The notes below the pieces were generated by a model. It was not told the origin of the DNA and made no database searches. It was given only the letters and a program-made list of their open reading frames with translations. A stretch of 64,000 nucleotides of DNA, taken from positions 62,001 through 126,000 of the forward strand of contig CAVVSF010000008.1 of the NCBI GenBank assembly GCA_963750915.1, in the 5' to 3' direction. A program made the position numbers and the translations under genes. Position 1 is the first letter of the stretch; each line of letters opens with the position of its first letter. The DNA comes from DATBJJ01 sp963750915. GTDB lineage: Bacteria; Acidobacteriota; Vicinamibacteria; Vicinamibacterales; 2-12-FULL-66-21. This document shows positions 19,967 to 28,983 of this stretch, piece by piece.

Positions 19967-20168
19967 CGGATTGCAGATTGCAGACTGAAGATTGCAGATT
20001 GGTTGATTGCCGATTGCCGATTGCCGATCGGCTGGCAATGCCGAGTGCCGATTGTTGATTTAGCGAGAATATCGCAAAAGCCCGAAAGCCGCGCGCCGAA
20101 GGCGCGCCAAAATCAACAATCGACAATCCCCAATGGCAATCTTCAATCTGCAGTCTTCAATCTGCAAT
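19967..20168. repeat. Large inverted repeat of GCAGATT/GCCGATT heptamers
   Basis: The left arm (about 19967-20062) is a run of ATTGCAGATT and GATTGCCGATT units ending GATTGTTGATTT. The right arm (about 20108-20168) reads as its reverse complement, from AAATCAACAATCGACAATC to CTTCAATCTGCAATGAC. Arms of roughly 60 bases can pair imperfectly. This 209-base gap between the HAD phosphatase and TonB receptor genes (both minus) holds nothing else and is far more AT-rich than its neighbours. Confidence 0.85.
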
Positions 20169-20170
20169 GA

Positions 20171-22375
20171 CTACTTCCTCGCAAACCCCACCTTCACCTC
20201 CGCGACAATCTGCCGCTTGGTGATGTCGCCGAAGACGTGCTGCTGGACGTCGCTGTTGGCGAGGTTCACCACCTTGATCGACGTCGTCACCTTGTCGTCG
20301 GCCCAGCGGACGCCGAAGGCGCCATTGATCAGCGTGTAGGACTCGGTCGTGCCGTGGTACGGATCGTTGAGGACGTCCTGCCAGAAAGCATCGTCAGTGA
20401 ACGTGACGGAGAGGTTGCCGAGGAAGTGGCCGTAGCCGAAGTTGGCGCCGATGTTGAAGCGATGGTTCGGTGGCAGGTTCAGCTCGGTCAACGGGAAGTC
20501 CTTCGGGTCGGGGTCGGCCTGATACGAATAGTTGACGAAGGCGGCGGTGTAGCGGTTGAAGTTGCCGTTGACGCCGAGCTCGATGCCCTGGGTGGTGCTC
20601 TCGCCGAAGTTCTTGTAGGTGAACCGCGACGGCAGGAAGCGGCCCTGCGCCGCGAGCAGGCTGATGACTCCCGGCGGCAGCGGCCAGTTCGAGGGCGGCG
20701 CCGCGGCGGTGTAGACGCCGTCCTGCGTGAACAGGATGTCGTTCTTGATCCAGTTCTTGTAATAGGCCGCCGAGATGATGGCGCGGCCATTCATGATGAC
20801 GCCCGAGTAGCCGAGCTCGACGGCGTCGAGTGACTGCTCGTCGAGGTCGGGGTTGCCGACGATGGCGACGGGCAGGAGATAGGGAAACGGCAGCGCCGGG
20901 TTGATCGGCCGCAGATCGAGCGGCTCCGAGATGACCAGGTCGATGTGGTTGTTGATCACCGACGGCGACCGGTAGGCGCGATTGTACGAGACCCGGATCG
21001 TCTGGTTGGCGCCCGGCTTGACCATGAAGGTGGTTCGCGGCGAGAACACGACATCGTCGATGTAGTCGAAACGATCGAGGCGGCCGCCGACGACCCAGCG
21101 GAACGCCTCGGAGAGGAAGATCTCGTCCTGGATGTAGCCGCCGAACTCGGTGCGATCGTCGGCGCCGGGGGCGATCGACAGCGCCGAGGTGTTGAATCGC
21201 AGGTTGCCGCCGTAGCTGAGAACGTTGCGCTTGCCGAGCGTCTGGACGTTAGAGACGTCGACGTCGAAGGTCTTGGTATCGAAGTCAAAGGTGATCGGCG
21301 CGCCGTTGAGGCCGACGGTCAGCAGCTGGTCCGCGTCGCCGTTCAGGACGTTGGTGAAGAAGCCGGCGCGCAGGCCGCCTTTCGTGTAGCTCGCCTTGCC
21401 ATAGCCCATCACCGAGCCGCTGCGGATGTCGAACGGGCCGATGCCCGAGTGCATGATGCCGTCGGTGCCGGCGATGCCGCCGGAGAACGACAGGACGCGG
21501 CCGTCCTCGTAGTCATAGTCGACGCGCGCGTCGAACTTCGGCTGCGTCGTGCCCTCGTTGACGAAGTTGGGATAGTTCGTCGTCGGGACGACGCAGACCT
21601 CGGGATTGTCGCAGGGAATCTGGCCGGTCGGTCGCGCGAACGCGTCCTGCGACAGTCCGCCGCCAGACAGCTTGTACGACCAGCGCTCGTTCGGCGCGTC
21701 GGCCCAGGTCGAGCTGAGCGACCACATCGTGCCGGCGCGGGCATCCGGTCGATCGAAGCCTCCGAACGACATCATGCCGCTCGCACCCTTCAACTCGCGG
21801 GGCGTCTTGCTGATCACGTTGACGACGCCGTAAAGAGCGTTGGCGCCCCACACCGCCGACGCCGGACCGCGAATCACTTCGACCTGCTTCACTTCATTGA
21901 AGTTGACCGGCAGGAAGTCCCACATCACGAACCCGAAGAAATCCTGGTAGAGGCTGCGGCCGTCGAGCATCGCGAGCTGGCCGGTAGCCAGCGTGCCGGT
22001 GGCGGCGCGGCTGGTCACGTTGATGTCGCGGGCCGACACCTGCGTGATGTTGACGCCGGGGATCGAGCGCAGCAGCTCGGCAAAATTCGCGCTTGGCGCG
22101 GTTTCGATGGCGGTCGTGGTGATCACGCTCATCGTCGCCGGCGCGTCGACCAGCTTCTCCTCGGCGCGCGAGGCGCTGACGACGACGGTTTCCTCGAACG
22201 TCGGCGGCTCGACCGGCTTCTGTTCGTCCGGCTTCTGTTCGGGCTTCGGCTCGGGCTTGGCGGGAGGTTGCTGTGTGGCGGCCGTTCCGGGCGCCTGGGG
22301 GAGGCCGGCAGCCGCCGGCGTGCTGGCACACAGAAGGCTCACCACAGCCCCTACGAATCGGCACGAAACGGTCAT
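20171..22375 (-). CDS. TonB-dependent outer-membrane receptor
   Basis: A 734-residue receptor. It has a signal peptide (VVSLLCASTPAAAG), a Pro/Lys/Glu-rich linker (KPEPKPEQKPDEQKP) and a TonB-box-like ETVVVSAS. The plug domain follows (APATMSVITTTAIE, LLRSIPGVNI, VEVIRGPASAVWGANALYGV) and then a 22-strand-type barrel rich in alternating aromatic residues. The ligand is not evident; such receptors import siderophores, vitamins or glycans. ATG at 22375 has the ribosome site GAGGAG six bases away and is preferred to GTG 22381. No TonB, ExbB or ABC importer gene lies nearby. The KP-rich linker between signal and plug is longer than usual. Confidence 0.9.
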   Translation of the reverse strand: MTVSCRFVGAVVSLLCASTPAAAGLPQAPGTAATQQPPAKPEPKPEQKPDEQKPVEPPTFEETVVVSASRAEEKLVDAPATMSVITTTAIETAPSANFAELLRSIPGVNITQVSARDINVTSRAATGTLATGQLAMLDGRSLYQDFFGFVMWDFLPVNFNEVKQVEVIRGPASAVWGANALYGVVNVISKTPRELKGASGMMSFGGFDRPDARAGTMWSLSSTWADAPNERWSYKLSGGGLSQDAFARPTGQIPCDNPEVCVVPTTNYPNFVNEGTTQPKFDARVDYDYEDGRVLSFSGGIAGTDGIMHSGIGPFDIRSGSVMGYGKASYTKGGLRAGFFTNVLNGDADQLLTVGLNGAPITFDFDTKTFDVDVSNVQTLGKRNVLSYGGNLRFNTSALSIAPGADDRTEFGGYIQDEIFLSEAFRWVVGGRLDRFDYIDDVVFSPRTTFMVKPGANQTIRVSYNRAYRSPSVINNHIDLVISEPLDLRPINPALPFPYLLPVAIVGNPDLDEQSLDAVELGYSGVIMNGRAIISAAYYKNWIKNDILFTQDGVYTAAAPPSNWPLPPGVISLLAAQGRFLPSRFTYKNFGESTTQGIELGVNGNFNRYTAAFVNYSYQADPDPKDFPLTELNLPPNHRFNIGANFGYGHFLGNLSVTFTDDAFWQDVLNDPYHGTTESYTLINGAFGVRWADDKVTTSIKVVNLANSDVQQHVFGDITKRQIVAEVKVGFARK

Positions 22376-22473
22376 GTTCACTCCTCAGGGCTCTACGTCC
22401 CCGGCGGGACGCGAGACTGTCTGGTGAATCGGGCGCACCGATATACCACAGCCCGCAGAAAGAAGGAAACGCA

Positions 22474-22479
22474 TAGACT
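22474..22479 (+). promoter_or_regulatory. Candidate -10 hexamer TAGACT, 11 bases before the ATG at 22491
   Basis: TAGACT is followed by 11 bases and the ATG of the zinc peptidase gene. A start about 7 bases downstream leaves a leader of about 4 bases. The same hexamer occurs in the same arrangement before 57655. Confidence 0.4.
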
Positions 22480-22490
22480 GATGAGGCCCG

Positions 22491-23558
22491 ATGTCTGAAG
22501 ACGGCCCCCCGACGTCGCCAATCCCCGGTCCGGACGCAATCGTGCCGCCGGAGGAATGGGCTTCCTGGCCCGACGAGAAGCTGCTCGACCTCCGCATCTC
22601 CCAACTCGGCGTCACGATCGAAGGGAGCGCGCTCGAGCCGCGCCTGGCGGAACTGCAGGCCGAAATCGACGGCCGCGGCCTGGCCTTTCAGCCGCACTTC
22701 TGGCTGTCGGCCGAGTGGTTCTCGCCCGACGGCGTGCCGGGCGTCGCCATCCCCTTCTACCTGGCCCACCCGCGGCTGGGCCAGCTCGAACGCAGCCAGA
22801 TGCTCGAGGTCGAGGGCGGAACGCCGGACTGGTGCATGAAGATCCTGCGCCACGAGGCCGGGCACGCGATCGACAACGGCTACAAGCTGCGGCAGCGGCG
22901 GCGACGGCAGCAGATCTTCGGGCCGTCGTACATGCAGTACCCGGAGTACTACACGCCGAAACCGTACAGCAAGAGCTTCGTCCTGCATCTCGACAGCTGG
23001 TATGCGCAGAGCCACCCCGACGAGGACTTCGCCGAGACGTTCGCGGTCTGGCTGAACCCGCATTTCGACTGGCGCGAGCGCTACGCCGACTGGCCGGCGC
23101 TGAAGAAGATCGAATACCTCGACTCCTTGATGCGCGAGCTCGCCGGCAAGCCTGCCATCGTCCGCACCCGGCGCAAGGTCGAGCCGCTGCACTCGCTGCG
23201 CAAGACGCTGCGCGCCCACTACCAGCGCAAGCGCCGCCACTACGGCGTCGACCACCCGCACTTCTACGATCGAGACCTGCGCAAGCTGTTCTCGGACGCG
23301 CCCGAGCATGCCGCCAACATGAAGGCGGCCCGCTTCATCGCCCGGGTCCGGCGCGAGGTGCGGCGGATGGTGGCGGAGTGGACCGGCGATAACCAGTACA
23401 CGATCGATCAGGTGATCGAGAACATGATCCGCCGCGCCAACGAGATGAACCTGCGGCTGAAGGGGTCCGAGGACCGCAGCAAGCTGGACTTCACGATCAT
23501 GCTGACGGTGCAGACGATGAACTACCTGCACAGCGGCTTCCACCGCGTCGCGCTCTAG
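22491..23558 (+). CDS. Putative zinc-binding metallopeptidase
   Basis: A 355-residue cytoplasmic-looking protein without a signal peptide. The zinc-protease motif HEAGH is at residues 121-125, preceded by WCMKILR, and a candidate third ligand is the Glu in DEDFAETFAVWLNP. The surrounding blocks (WLSAEWFSPDGVPG, IPFYLAHPRL, YYTPKPYSKSFVLHL) match the uncharacterised putative zinc-binding metallopeptidase family. The C-terminal half is rich in Arg and helical, with no membrane segment. Substrate is unknown. The gene is flanked by a perfect hairpin just downstream and stands alone, divergent from the TonB receptor. ATG at 22491 is chosen because a -10-like TAGACT lies just before it. Confidence 0.8.
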   Translation: MSEDGPPTSPIPGPDAIVPPEEWASWPDEKLLDLRISQLGVTIEGSALEPRLAELQAEIDGRGLAFQPHFWLSAEWFSPDGVPGVAIPFYLAHPRLGQLERSQMLEVEGGTPDWCMKILRHEAGHAIDNGYKLRQRRRRQQIFGPSYMQYPEYYTPKPYSKSFVLHLDSWYAQSHPDEDFAETFAVWLNPHFDWRERYADWPALKKIEYLDSLMRELAGKPAIVRTRRKVEPLHSLRKTLRAHYQRKRRHYGVDHPHFYDRDLRKLFSDAPEHAANMKAARFIARVRREVRRMVAEWTGDNQYTIDQVIENMIRRANEMNLRLKGSEDRSKLDFTIMLTVQTMNYLHSGFHRVAL

Positions 23559-23563
23559 TCTAA

Positions 23564-23584
23564 CCGAGGGGCTTTGCCCCTCGG
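23564..23584 (+). terminator. Perfect GC-rich hairpin after the zinc peptidase gene
   Basis: CCGAGGGGC and GCCCCTCGG form a perfect 9-base stem around TTT. It begins 6 bases after the stop of the zinc peptidase. There is no long T-run, so termination may be weak or may serve both strands. Confidence 0.6.
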
Positions 23585-23604
23585 ACTCCCCTACACGCTC
23601 TCTC

Positions 23605-23655
23605 GCGCGCCGCTTCGACGGCGCGCTCCGCCTTCGCTGAGCTACGGCGGACCTC
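23605..23655. repeat. Dispersed-type palindromic repeat
   Basis: GCGCGCCG and CGGCGCGC (23605-23626) pair around CTTCGA. A second pair, TCCGCC and GGCGGA, follows around TTCGCTGAGCTAC. The rest of the gap to 23729 is a low-complexity run of GCTCGCTCGC-like units and has no gene. Confidence 0.55.
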
Positions 23656-23729
23656 GCCGGAGCCTTGGCGGCGGCGGCCGTTCGCGTGGCTCGCTCGCTT
23701 TCGCTCGCTCGCGTGTTTATGTTCTAGCG

Positions 23730-25436
23730 TCAGCGCTCGCGACGGACCGTCAGCCGCAGCCCGCGCACCTTCGTCGCCCGCAGCGCGTCGATGATCTGGT
23801 CCGCGAGCGACTCGGGCACCTCGACCAGGGAGAAGCCGTCGTTGATCTCGATCGCCCCGATCGAGCGCGACGGCATCCCGGTCTCGCCGCTGATCGCGCC
23901 GACGAGATCGCCGGGGCGAATCCCCGCCCGGCGGCCGCCGCCGACGAACAACCGCACCATGTCGCCCTCGGCCGGCGGCGCCGTGCGCTCGCCGGGCGCG
24001 CGGCCGCGCGCCGATTTCAGCGGCCGTTCGCGGCGGCGCTCTTTCGTGGACGGCGCGGCTGCCGCCGGAATGTCGCGATCGTCACTCTCGGCGTCACCGC
24101 CCGCGGCCGCATGCGCCAGCTGCACCGCCGCGGCCGCGATGTCGACGATGTCGAACTCGGTGGCAAGCGCCTCGACAACGACCCGCGTGCGCTCGAGATT
24201 GCCGGCCAGCAGGCGCTCGCGCAGCGATGCGCGCGTCAATTCCAGCCGCCGCGCCCGCAGATCGGCGATCGTCGGAATCGGCGCGACCTCGATCGGCTGA
24301 CGGGTCGCCGCCTCCATCGCCCGCAGCAGGCGATGCTCCCGCGGTTCCGCCAGCGTAATCGCGGTCCCGCCGCGTCCCGCCCTCCCGGTTCGTCCGATGC
24401 GGTGGATGTAGGTCTCGGGCGAGGCCGGCACGTCGTAGTTAATGACGTGAGACAGCCGCTCGATGTCGAGGCCACGGGCCGCGACGTCGGTCGCGACGAG
24501 CAGATCCGCCGCGCCCTCGCGGAAGCGCGCCATGACGCGATCGCGCTGCCGCTGTTCCATGCCGCCGTGCAGCGCCTCGGCCCGATGCCCGTGGGCGGTG
24601 AGCGTCTCGACCAGCGTATCGACCTCGCCCCGGGTTCGGCAGAACACGAGCGCCGAGTCGGCATTCTCGGTCTCGAGCACCCGTTCGAGCGCGGCAGGCT
24701 TGTGAGCCCGGGCGACGATGTAGGCGAGCTGGCGCACCCGTGGCAGCGCCCCGGCCGCGGTCTTCTCGCGGGCGATGGAGATGCGCCGGGGGTTGCGCAG
24801 CTGGCGTTCGGCTATCGACAGGATCCGCTTCGGCAGCGTCGCGGAAAACAGCGCCGTCTGGCGTTCCGGCGGCGTGGCCTCGAGGATGGCCTCGAGGTCC
24901 TCGGCAAAGCCCATGTCGAGCATCTCATCCGCTTCGTCCAGGACGAGCACCGCCAGCCGATCCAGCTTGAGCGTCCCGCGCCGGATGTGATCGATCGTCC
25001 TCCCCGGCGTGGCGACGACCACGTTGGCGCCGCGCTCGAGGGCGCGGATCTGCTGCAGCATCGGCGCCCCCCCGTACAACGCGACCACGCTCAGTTGACC
25101 GCCGCGCGCGTACTTGTGGACGGCCTCCGACACCTGCATCGCCAGCTCGCGGGTCGGGACGAGGACCAGTCCGGTCGTGCGACGCCGATCCTTGGCGTCG
25201 AGCTGCGCCAGGCGGTGCAGCAGCGGCAGCGCGAACGCCGCCGTCTTGCCGGTGCCGGTTTCTGCCTGGACGACGAGATCGCCGCCGGCAAGCATCGACG
25301 GAATCGTTTCGCGCTGGACTGGCGTGGGCTCTTCGTAGCCAAGGGCCGCGACAGCAGCGATCAGGCTGTCGGCGAGCCCGAGGGTCGCGAACCCGGTGGC
25401 GGCGGCCCCGGCGGCTGGTGTCGGGCGATGAGGCAT
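23730..25436 (-). CDS. DEAD-box RNA helicase with DbpA-type RNA-binding domain
   Basis: A 568-residue helicase of the DeaD/CsdA type. Motifs in order are Q motif near residue 40 (PTPVQ), I AETGTGKTA, Ia PTRELA, II VLDEADEML, III SATLP, then ATDVAARGLD, and VI HRIGRTGRAGR. After residue 400 comes a helical region and an Ala/Arg-rich stretch, and the C-terminal 75 residues (MVRLFVGGGRRAGIRPGDLV and SIGAIEINDGFSLVEVPES) form a DbpA RNA-binding domain. Such helicases remodel structured RNA, for example in ribosome assembly at low temperature. GACAAT lies 5 bases before the ATG, which may be a further promoter close to the start. Confidence 0.92.
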   Translation of the reverse strand: MPHRPTPAAGAAATGFATLGLADSLIAAVAALGYEEPTPVQRETIPSMLAGGDLVVQAETGTGKTAAFALPLLHRLAQLDAKDRRRTTGLVLVPTRELAMQVSEAVHKYARGGQLSVVALYGGAPMLQQIRALERGANVVVATPGRTIDHIRRGTLKLDRLAVLVLDEADEMLDMGFAEDLEAILEATPPERQTALFSATLPKRILSIAERQLRNPRRISIAREKTAAGALPRVRQLAYIVARAHKPAALERVLETENADSALVFCRTRGEVDTLVETLTAHGHRAEALHGGMEQRQRDRVMARFREGAADLLVATDVAARGLDIERLSHVINYDVPASPETYIHRIGRTGRAGRGGTAITLAEPREHRLLRAMEAATRQPIEVAPIPTIADLRARRLELTRASLRERLLAGNLERTRVVVEALATEFDIVDIAAAAVQLAHAAAGGDAESDDRDIPAAAAPSTKERRRERPLKSARGRAPGERTAPPAEGDMVRLFVGGGRRAGIRPGDLVGAISGETGMPSRSIGAIEINDGFSLVEVPESLADQIIDALRATKVRGLRLTVRRER

Positions 25437-25558
25437 CCAGCATTGTCGACCGACCGCGGGCGGTTGTCCACGTCGCAGTCAGGCTTAACCTTTCCCTAAC
25501 GGAGGTTACTTTTCACGATTCCGGCCCGGAACCCTCGCCAGCGCGCCCGCGGGGCCCT

Positions 25559-25564
25559 TACAAT
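25559..25564 (+). promoter_or_regulatory. Candidate -10 TACAAT for the cytochrome/monooxygenase-like gene
   Basis: TACAAT lies 30 bases before the ATG at 25595. A start about 7 bases downstream gives a leader of about 24 bases that includes GAGGT at 25585-25589 as a ribosome site. This is a conventional promoter geometry, unlike the near-leaderless starts elsewhere. Confidence 0.35.
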
Positions 25565-25594
25565 TGAGCCTCGACCCATTGTCGCGAGGTATGC

Positions 25595-26924
25595 ATGAAA
25601 GCCATCCGCTTCGTCGCCGGGCTGTCGTTGTTCAGTCTCTGGGTGGGGTCCCTGACGCTCGGCGCCGGCCAGGCGCCCAGGCCGTCGCCGGCGGCGCCGA
25701 CCTTCACCAAGGACGTCGCACCGATCCTGTTCGAGAACTGCACCGGCTGCCACCGCCCGGGTGAGATCGCGCCGATGTCGCTGCTCAGCTACAAGGACGC
25801 GCGGCCGCACGCCAAGGCGATTCGCGACGAGATCGACGCCGGCAACATGCCGCCGTGGCACGCCGACGCGCCGCACGGCACCTTCCTCAACGAACGATCG
25901 CTGACCGACGCCCAGCGCGAGATTCTCAAGGCCTGGGCCGAGAACGGCGCTCCCGAGGGCGATCCGAAAGACCTGCCGCGGGCGCCCGTCTACCCGGACG
26001 GCTGGGCGATGGGCAAGCCGGACGTCGTCCTCGAGATGCAGGAGGACTACAAGGTCCCGGCTGAAGGGGTGATCGAGTACCGAGTACTTCTACATCCCGA
26101 CGAACTTCACCGAGGCGAAGTGGATCTCGGGAGTCGAAGTCAGGCCCGGCAACCGCGAGCTCGTGCACCATGCGCTCGCCTTCCACCGCGCCGCCCCGGA
26201 CATCAAGCGGCCGCCAGTGCTGCAGCCGAACCGCGAACAGATGCGGACGCCGCCGAACGAGAAGCAGGGGCTGCGGCCGCAGCACCGGGACCTGCCGCCG
26301 GGACGCCTCCTCGCCACCTACGCGCCGGGGACGAATCCGCAGCTGCTGCGGCCCGGCACGGCGATCCGACTCGAGCCGGGCGGCATCATCGAGCTGCAGA
26401 TGCACTACACGGCGACCGGCAAGGCCGGCCGCGACCGGACCAAGGTCGGACTCAAGTTCTCGACCGACCCCTCGCCGCAGGAAGTGCGGGTGACGCACTT
26501 TATGAATGGGACGCTGAAACTGCCCGCCGGCGCCGCCGACGTCCGCGTCGACGCCGACATGACGTTCGTCGCCGACGCCATCGTCTGGGGCATCTTCCCG
26601 CACACGCACGTCCGCGGCAAGAAGTGGGAGTACACGCTCGAGCTGCCGGACGGCACGCGGAAGAACGTGCTCTCCGTGCCGCGCTACGACTTCAACTGGC
26701 AGACCTATTACATGTTCAAGGAGCCGCTGCGCGTGCCGAAAGGCGCGAAGCTGATTTCGAGCGCCTGGTACGACAACTCGGCCGCCAACAGCTCGAATCC
26801 CGATCCGAAGGTCGACGTGACCTGGGGCGACCAGACCTGGGAAGAGATGCAGTACACCGGATTCATGTTCAGTCCGGCGCCGGCAGCGTCCACCGCGCCG
26901 CAGTCGCCGGGCGGCCGGCAGTAG
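25595..26924 (+). CDS. Secreted cytochrome c / copper monooxygenase-like protein, frameshifted
   Basis: An exported protein with a signal peptide (GLSLFSLWVGSLTLGAG) and a c-type haem motif CTGCH at residues 49-53 in a FTKDVAPILFENCTGCHRPG context. The C-terminal part resembles the ascorbate-dependent copper monooxygenase fold: GNRELVHHALAFHR gives a paired-His site and LQMHYTATGK a further His/Met site. The frame breaks at 26082: removing one G turns GAGTACCGAGTAC into a reading EYQYFYIPTNF and fuses the halves into 442 residues. Reaction and substrate unknown; probably periplasmic electron transfer or oxidation. The following gene is a smaller relative. Confidence 0.8.
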
Positions 26925-26958
26925 CGCGACGGCCGCACTCGATCGACGGGAGCGCGAG

Positions 26959-27657
26959 GTGAAGCAATCGCTCCGAGCGTGGCGCGCAGTCGCAGTCGCA
27001 ACTGCCGCGGTCGTTCTGGCGCTGACCGTAGCGCACGCGCACGACCGCATCACGACCCGCGTCACCTGGAACGGCGACATCGCCCGCATCGTCGCGGCGC
27101 GTTGCCTGGGCTGTCACGTCGCCGACGGCCGCGGCCCGATGTCGCTGGCGACCTACGAGGACGCGCGCCCGTGGGCCCGCGCGATCAAGGAAGAAGTGCT
27201 GACCCGGCGGATGCCGCGATGGCAGGCGGTGCGCGGCTACGGCGATTTCAGCAACGACCCGTCGCTGTCGTCGTTCGAGATCGCGCTGATCGCAGCCTGG
27301 GTCGACGGCGGCGCCCCCAGGGGCACAGACGGCGCTGTACCGGCGGCGCCACCCGCGGCGGACGGCCGGATCGGCCCGCCGCTCCAGACGGTGACTCTTC
27401 CCTGCGGCGAGCAACCGCTCCCGGCCGGCTCGCTCGTCTCCGTGCGGCCGGCCACCGACCGCGATGCGTCAGTTGGCATCGCGGTCCGCCAGCCCGGCGG
27501 CGACCGCCAGATCGTCGCGTGGATCCGTAGCTACGACCCGGACTTCCCCACCACCTACACGCTGAGGACCCCGATGCGGCTCGCGGCCGGCAGCCGGCTA
27601 GTGACCGAACCGCGCGACGGCTGTTCGGTCACGCTCGGGTTGACGCCGGACCGCTGA
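26959..27657 (+). CDS. Secreted c-type cytochrome-like protein
   Basis: A 232-residue exported protein with a signal peptide (VAVATAAVVLALTVAHAH) and one haem-c motif CLGCH at residues 49-53. The N-terminal 110 residues match the cytochrome part of the preceding gene (ARCLGCHVADGRGPMSLATY, DARPWARAIKEEVLTRRMP), so the pair probably arose by duplication. The copper monooxygenase region is lacking; the tail is a beta-rich domain with two cysteines. Start GTG at 26959. Its last 60 bases overlap the convergent VOC gene, which is unusual in this otherwise compact but non-nested region. Confidence 0.75.
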   Translation: MKQSLRAWRAVAVATAAVVLALTVAHAHDRITTRVTWNGDIARIVAARCLGCHVADGRGPMSLATYEDARPWARAIKEEVLTRRMPRWQAVRGYGDFSNDPSLSSFEIALIAAWVDGGAPRGTDGAVPAAPPAADGRIGPPLQTVTLPCGEQPLPAGSLVSVRPATDRDASVGIAVRQPGGDRQIVAWIRSYDPDFPTTYTLRTPMRLAAGSRLVTEPRDGCSVTLGLTPDR

Positions 27658-28983
27658 GCCCGACGACGGAATCTCGACGACGAAGGGCGCGGTGACGATC
27701 GCCCCGCGACGCTGAACCTGCACCCAGAGCTTGTAGCGCCCGGGCGCGGGAAAGACGGGCTGGAAGGACACGTCGGGACCGCCGGTGAACCCGCCCTCCG
27801 GGTGCCCGTGCAGCGCCGACGTCGCCGCGGCGTTGACGATCAGGAGGTGGCCGGCGGCGCCGAGAAAGGGCTCGAGGTCTGTGACCGGGCGGCCTGTCAC
27901 GGCGTCGGCAACGACGAACTTCAGCTCGCTTTCGCGGCGCGGCGCCAGCCGCGGCGTCTCCAGCCGCACGCGCAGTCCGTCGACGACCTGCTCGAAGGGC
28001 AGCATCTCCAGCGGCTTCGGCGCGACGAAGAGCGGCCCGTCATAGCCGGGCGTGGCGATCGCGCGCTGCACGAGCTGCGGCGTGCCGGCGGCCGGCAGAA
28101 AATCGGCAACGAGCGTGAACGCGCCAGGCGGCAGCGAGTGCGTCAACAAAAAGCTGCCGTCTTCCTGTCGTTCGGGGTGCAGGTGCTCGAAGGACTCGAG
28201 ATCGCGCCCGAGAATGAAGAGGTGGAACGGACGTTCGTGGACGTCGATGAACGAGGTCACTGGCGCACCGGATTCCGGATCGCGCACCGTCAACCGCAGG
28301 CCGGAGGCGCCGCCCGCGGCGCGCGGCCGCACGTCGACGTCGAGGCGGTACTCGCCGATTCGCGGCGGCGGAATCGGGACCAGCGGCATACCGCAAATCG
28401 GACACGAAGCGGGAGACGCGGCGCGGACGTCGAGGTGCATCGGACACCAGTGCGTATCCGGCCGGTCGGTGTCGCGCACGATCTCGACGACGATCCCTGA
28501 CGGCGCGACGAAGCGGGCAGCGTCGCCAGTCACGTTCGCCGCGGTGATGCCGACGCGCGCCACGGCGGCGGCGAGATCGTCGGCGGCAAACGCGACGTGC
28601 GCCAGCCGCGCCGACGGCATCCCGCCGCGCATCCCCGTCCCGGCGAAGGTGGCTGGCGCCACCGCCAGTCCGCGCTGGCGCAGCCAGGCCACGGTATCCG
28701 CGTAGACGGCCGCAACGTCGGCCTTCATCGCGCCGGCAGTCGCCGCGCCCGCCCGTTCGAACAGCACGTACTCCTTCCCCACCTGGACGCCGACGCCGAG
28801 CCCCTGGACGATTGTGCGGGCACCGCCGAGGCGCTCGACCGCCTCGCCGAGCGCGGCCCCCGGATCCTCGACGGCGTAGTGCAGGTGATGAAAGCGAAGC
28901 GCGACCGGTGCCGGCGGCGGCGCGGCCTGGCCGGCGAGCCCGGCGACGGCGGCAATCGCCAGCAACGCCCTCGTTGCCGGCAT
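27598..28983 (-). CDS. Exported VOC-domain protein with heavy-metal-binding (HMBD) motif
   Basis: A 461-residue protein with an N-terminal signal peptide (LLAIAAVAGLAGQA). Residues about 28-170 form two VOC/glyoxalase-like units (RFHHLHYAVEDP, ARLAHVAFAADD). Residues 178-203 are a heavy-metal-binding HWCPMH...CPICGMPLVP motif (C180, H183, C194, C197) of the kind seen in Cu-efflux proteins. The remainder is a beta-rich domain with a FHLFILGRDLESFEHLHPE block seen in exported, copper-related proteins. A role in periplasmic metal handling is inferred. It starts one base inside the stop of the HD-GYP gene, so the two are coupled; the C-terminus overlaps the convergent cytochrome gene by 60 bases. 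Confidence 0.75.
   Translation of the reverse strand: MPATRALLAIAAVAGLAGQAAPPPAPVALRFHHLHYAVEDPGAALGEAVERLGGARTIVQGLGVGVQVGKEYVLFERAGAATAGAMKADVAAVYADTVAWLRQRGLAVAPATFAGTGMRGGMPSARLAHVAFAADDLAAAVARVGITAANVTGDAARFVAPSGIVVEIVRDTDRPDTHWCPMHLDVRAASPASCPICGMPLVPIPPPRIGEYRLDVDVRPRAAGGASGLRLTVRDPESGAPVTSFIDVHERPFHLFILGRDLESFEHLHPERQEDGSFLLTHSLPPGAFTLVADFLPAAGTPQLVQRAIATPGYDGPLFVAPKPLEMLPFEQVVDGLRVRLETPRLAPRRESELKFVVADAVTGRPVTDLEPFLGAAGHLLIVNAAATSALHGHPEGGFTGGPDVSFQPVFPAPGRYKLWVQVQRRGAIVTAPFVVEIPSSGSAVRRQPERDRTAVARFGH

Noticed and set aside
19962..20126. N-terminal extension of the HAD phosphatase
   Set aside because: Encoded by intergenic heptamer repeats; the family start is just before the DxD motif.
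22201..22262. Short repeats in the TonB receptor gene as a regulatory array
   Set aside because: They encode a KP/EP-rich linker in frame, which explains them.
23574..25499. A 641-residue plus-strand frame opposite the helicase
   Set aside because: Antisense of a clear DEAD-box gene; Arg-rich with no motifs.
26075..26090. A 7-base tandem duplication (GAGTACC/GAGTAC) as cause of the cytochrome frameshift
   Set aside because: A single extra G at 26082 restores the family-like EYQYFYIP reading and needs fewer changes, though the duplication cannot be excluded.
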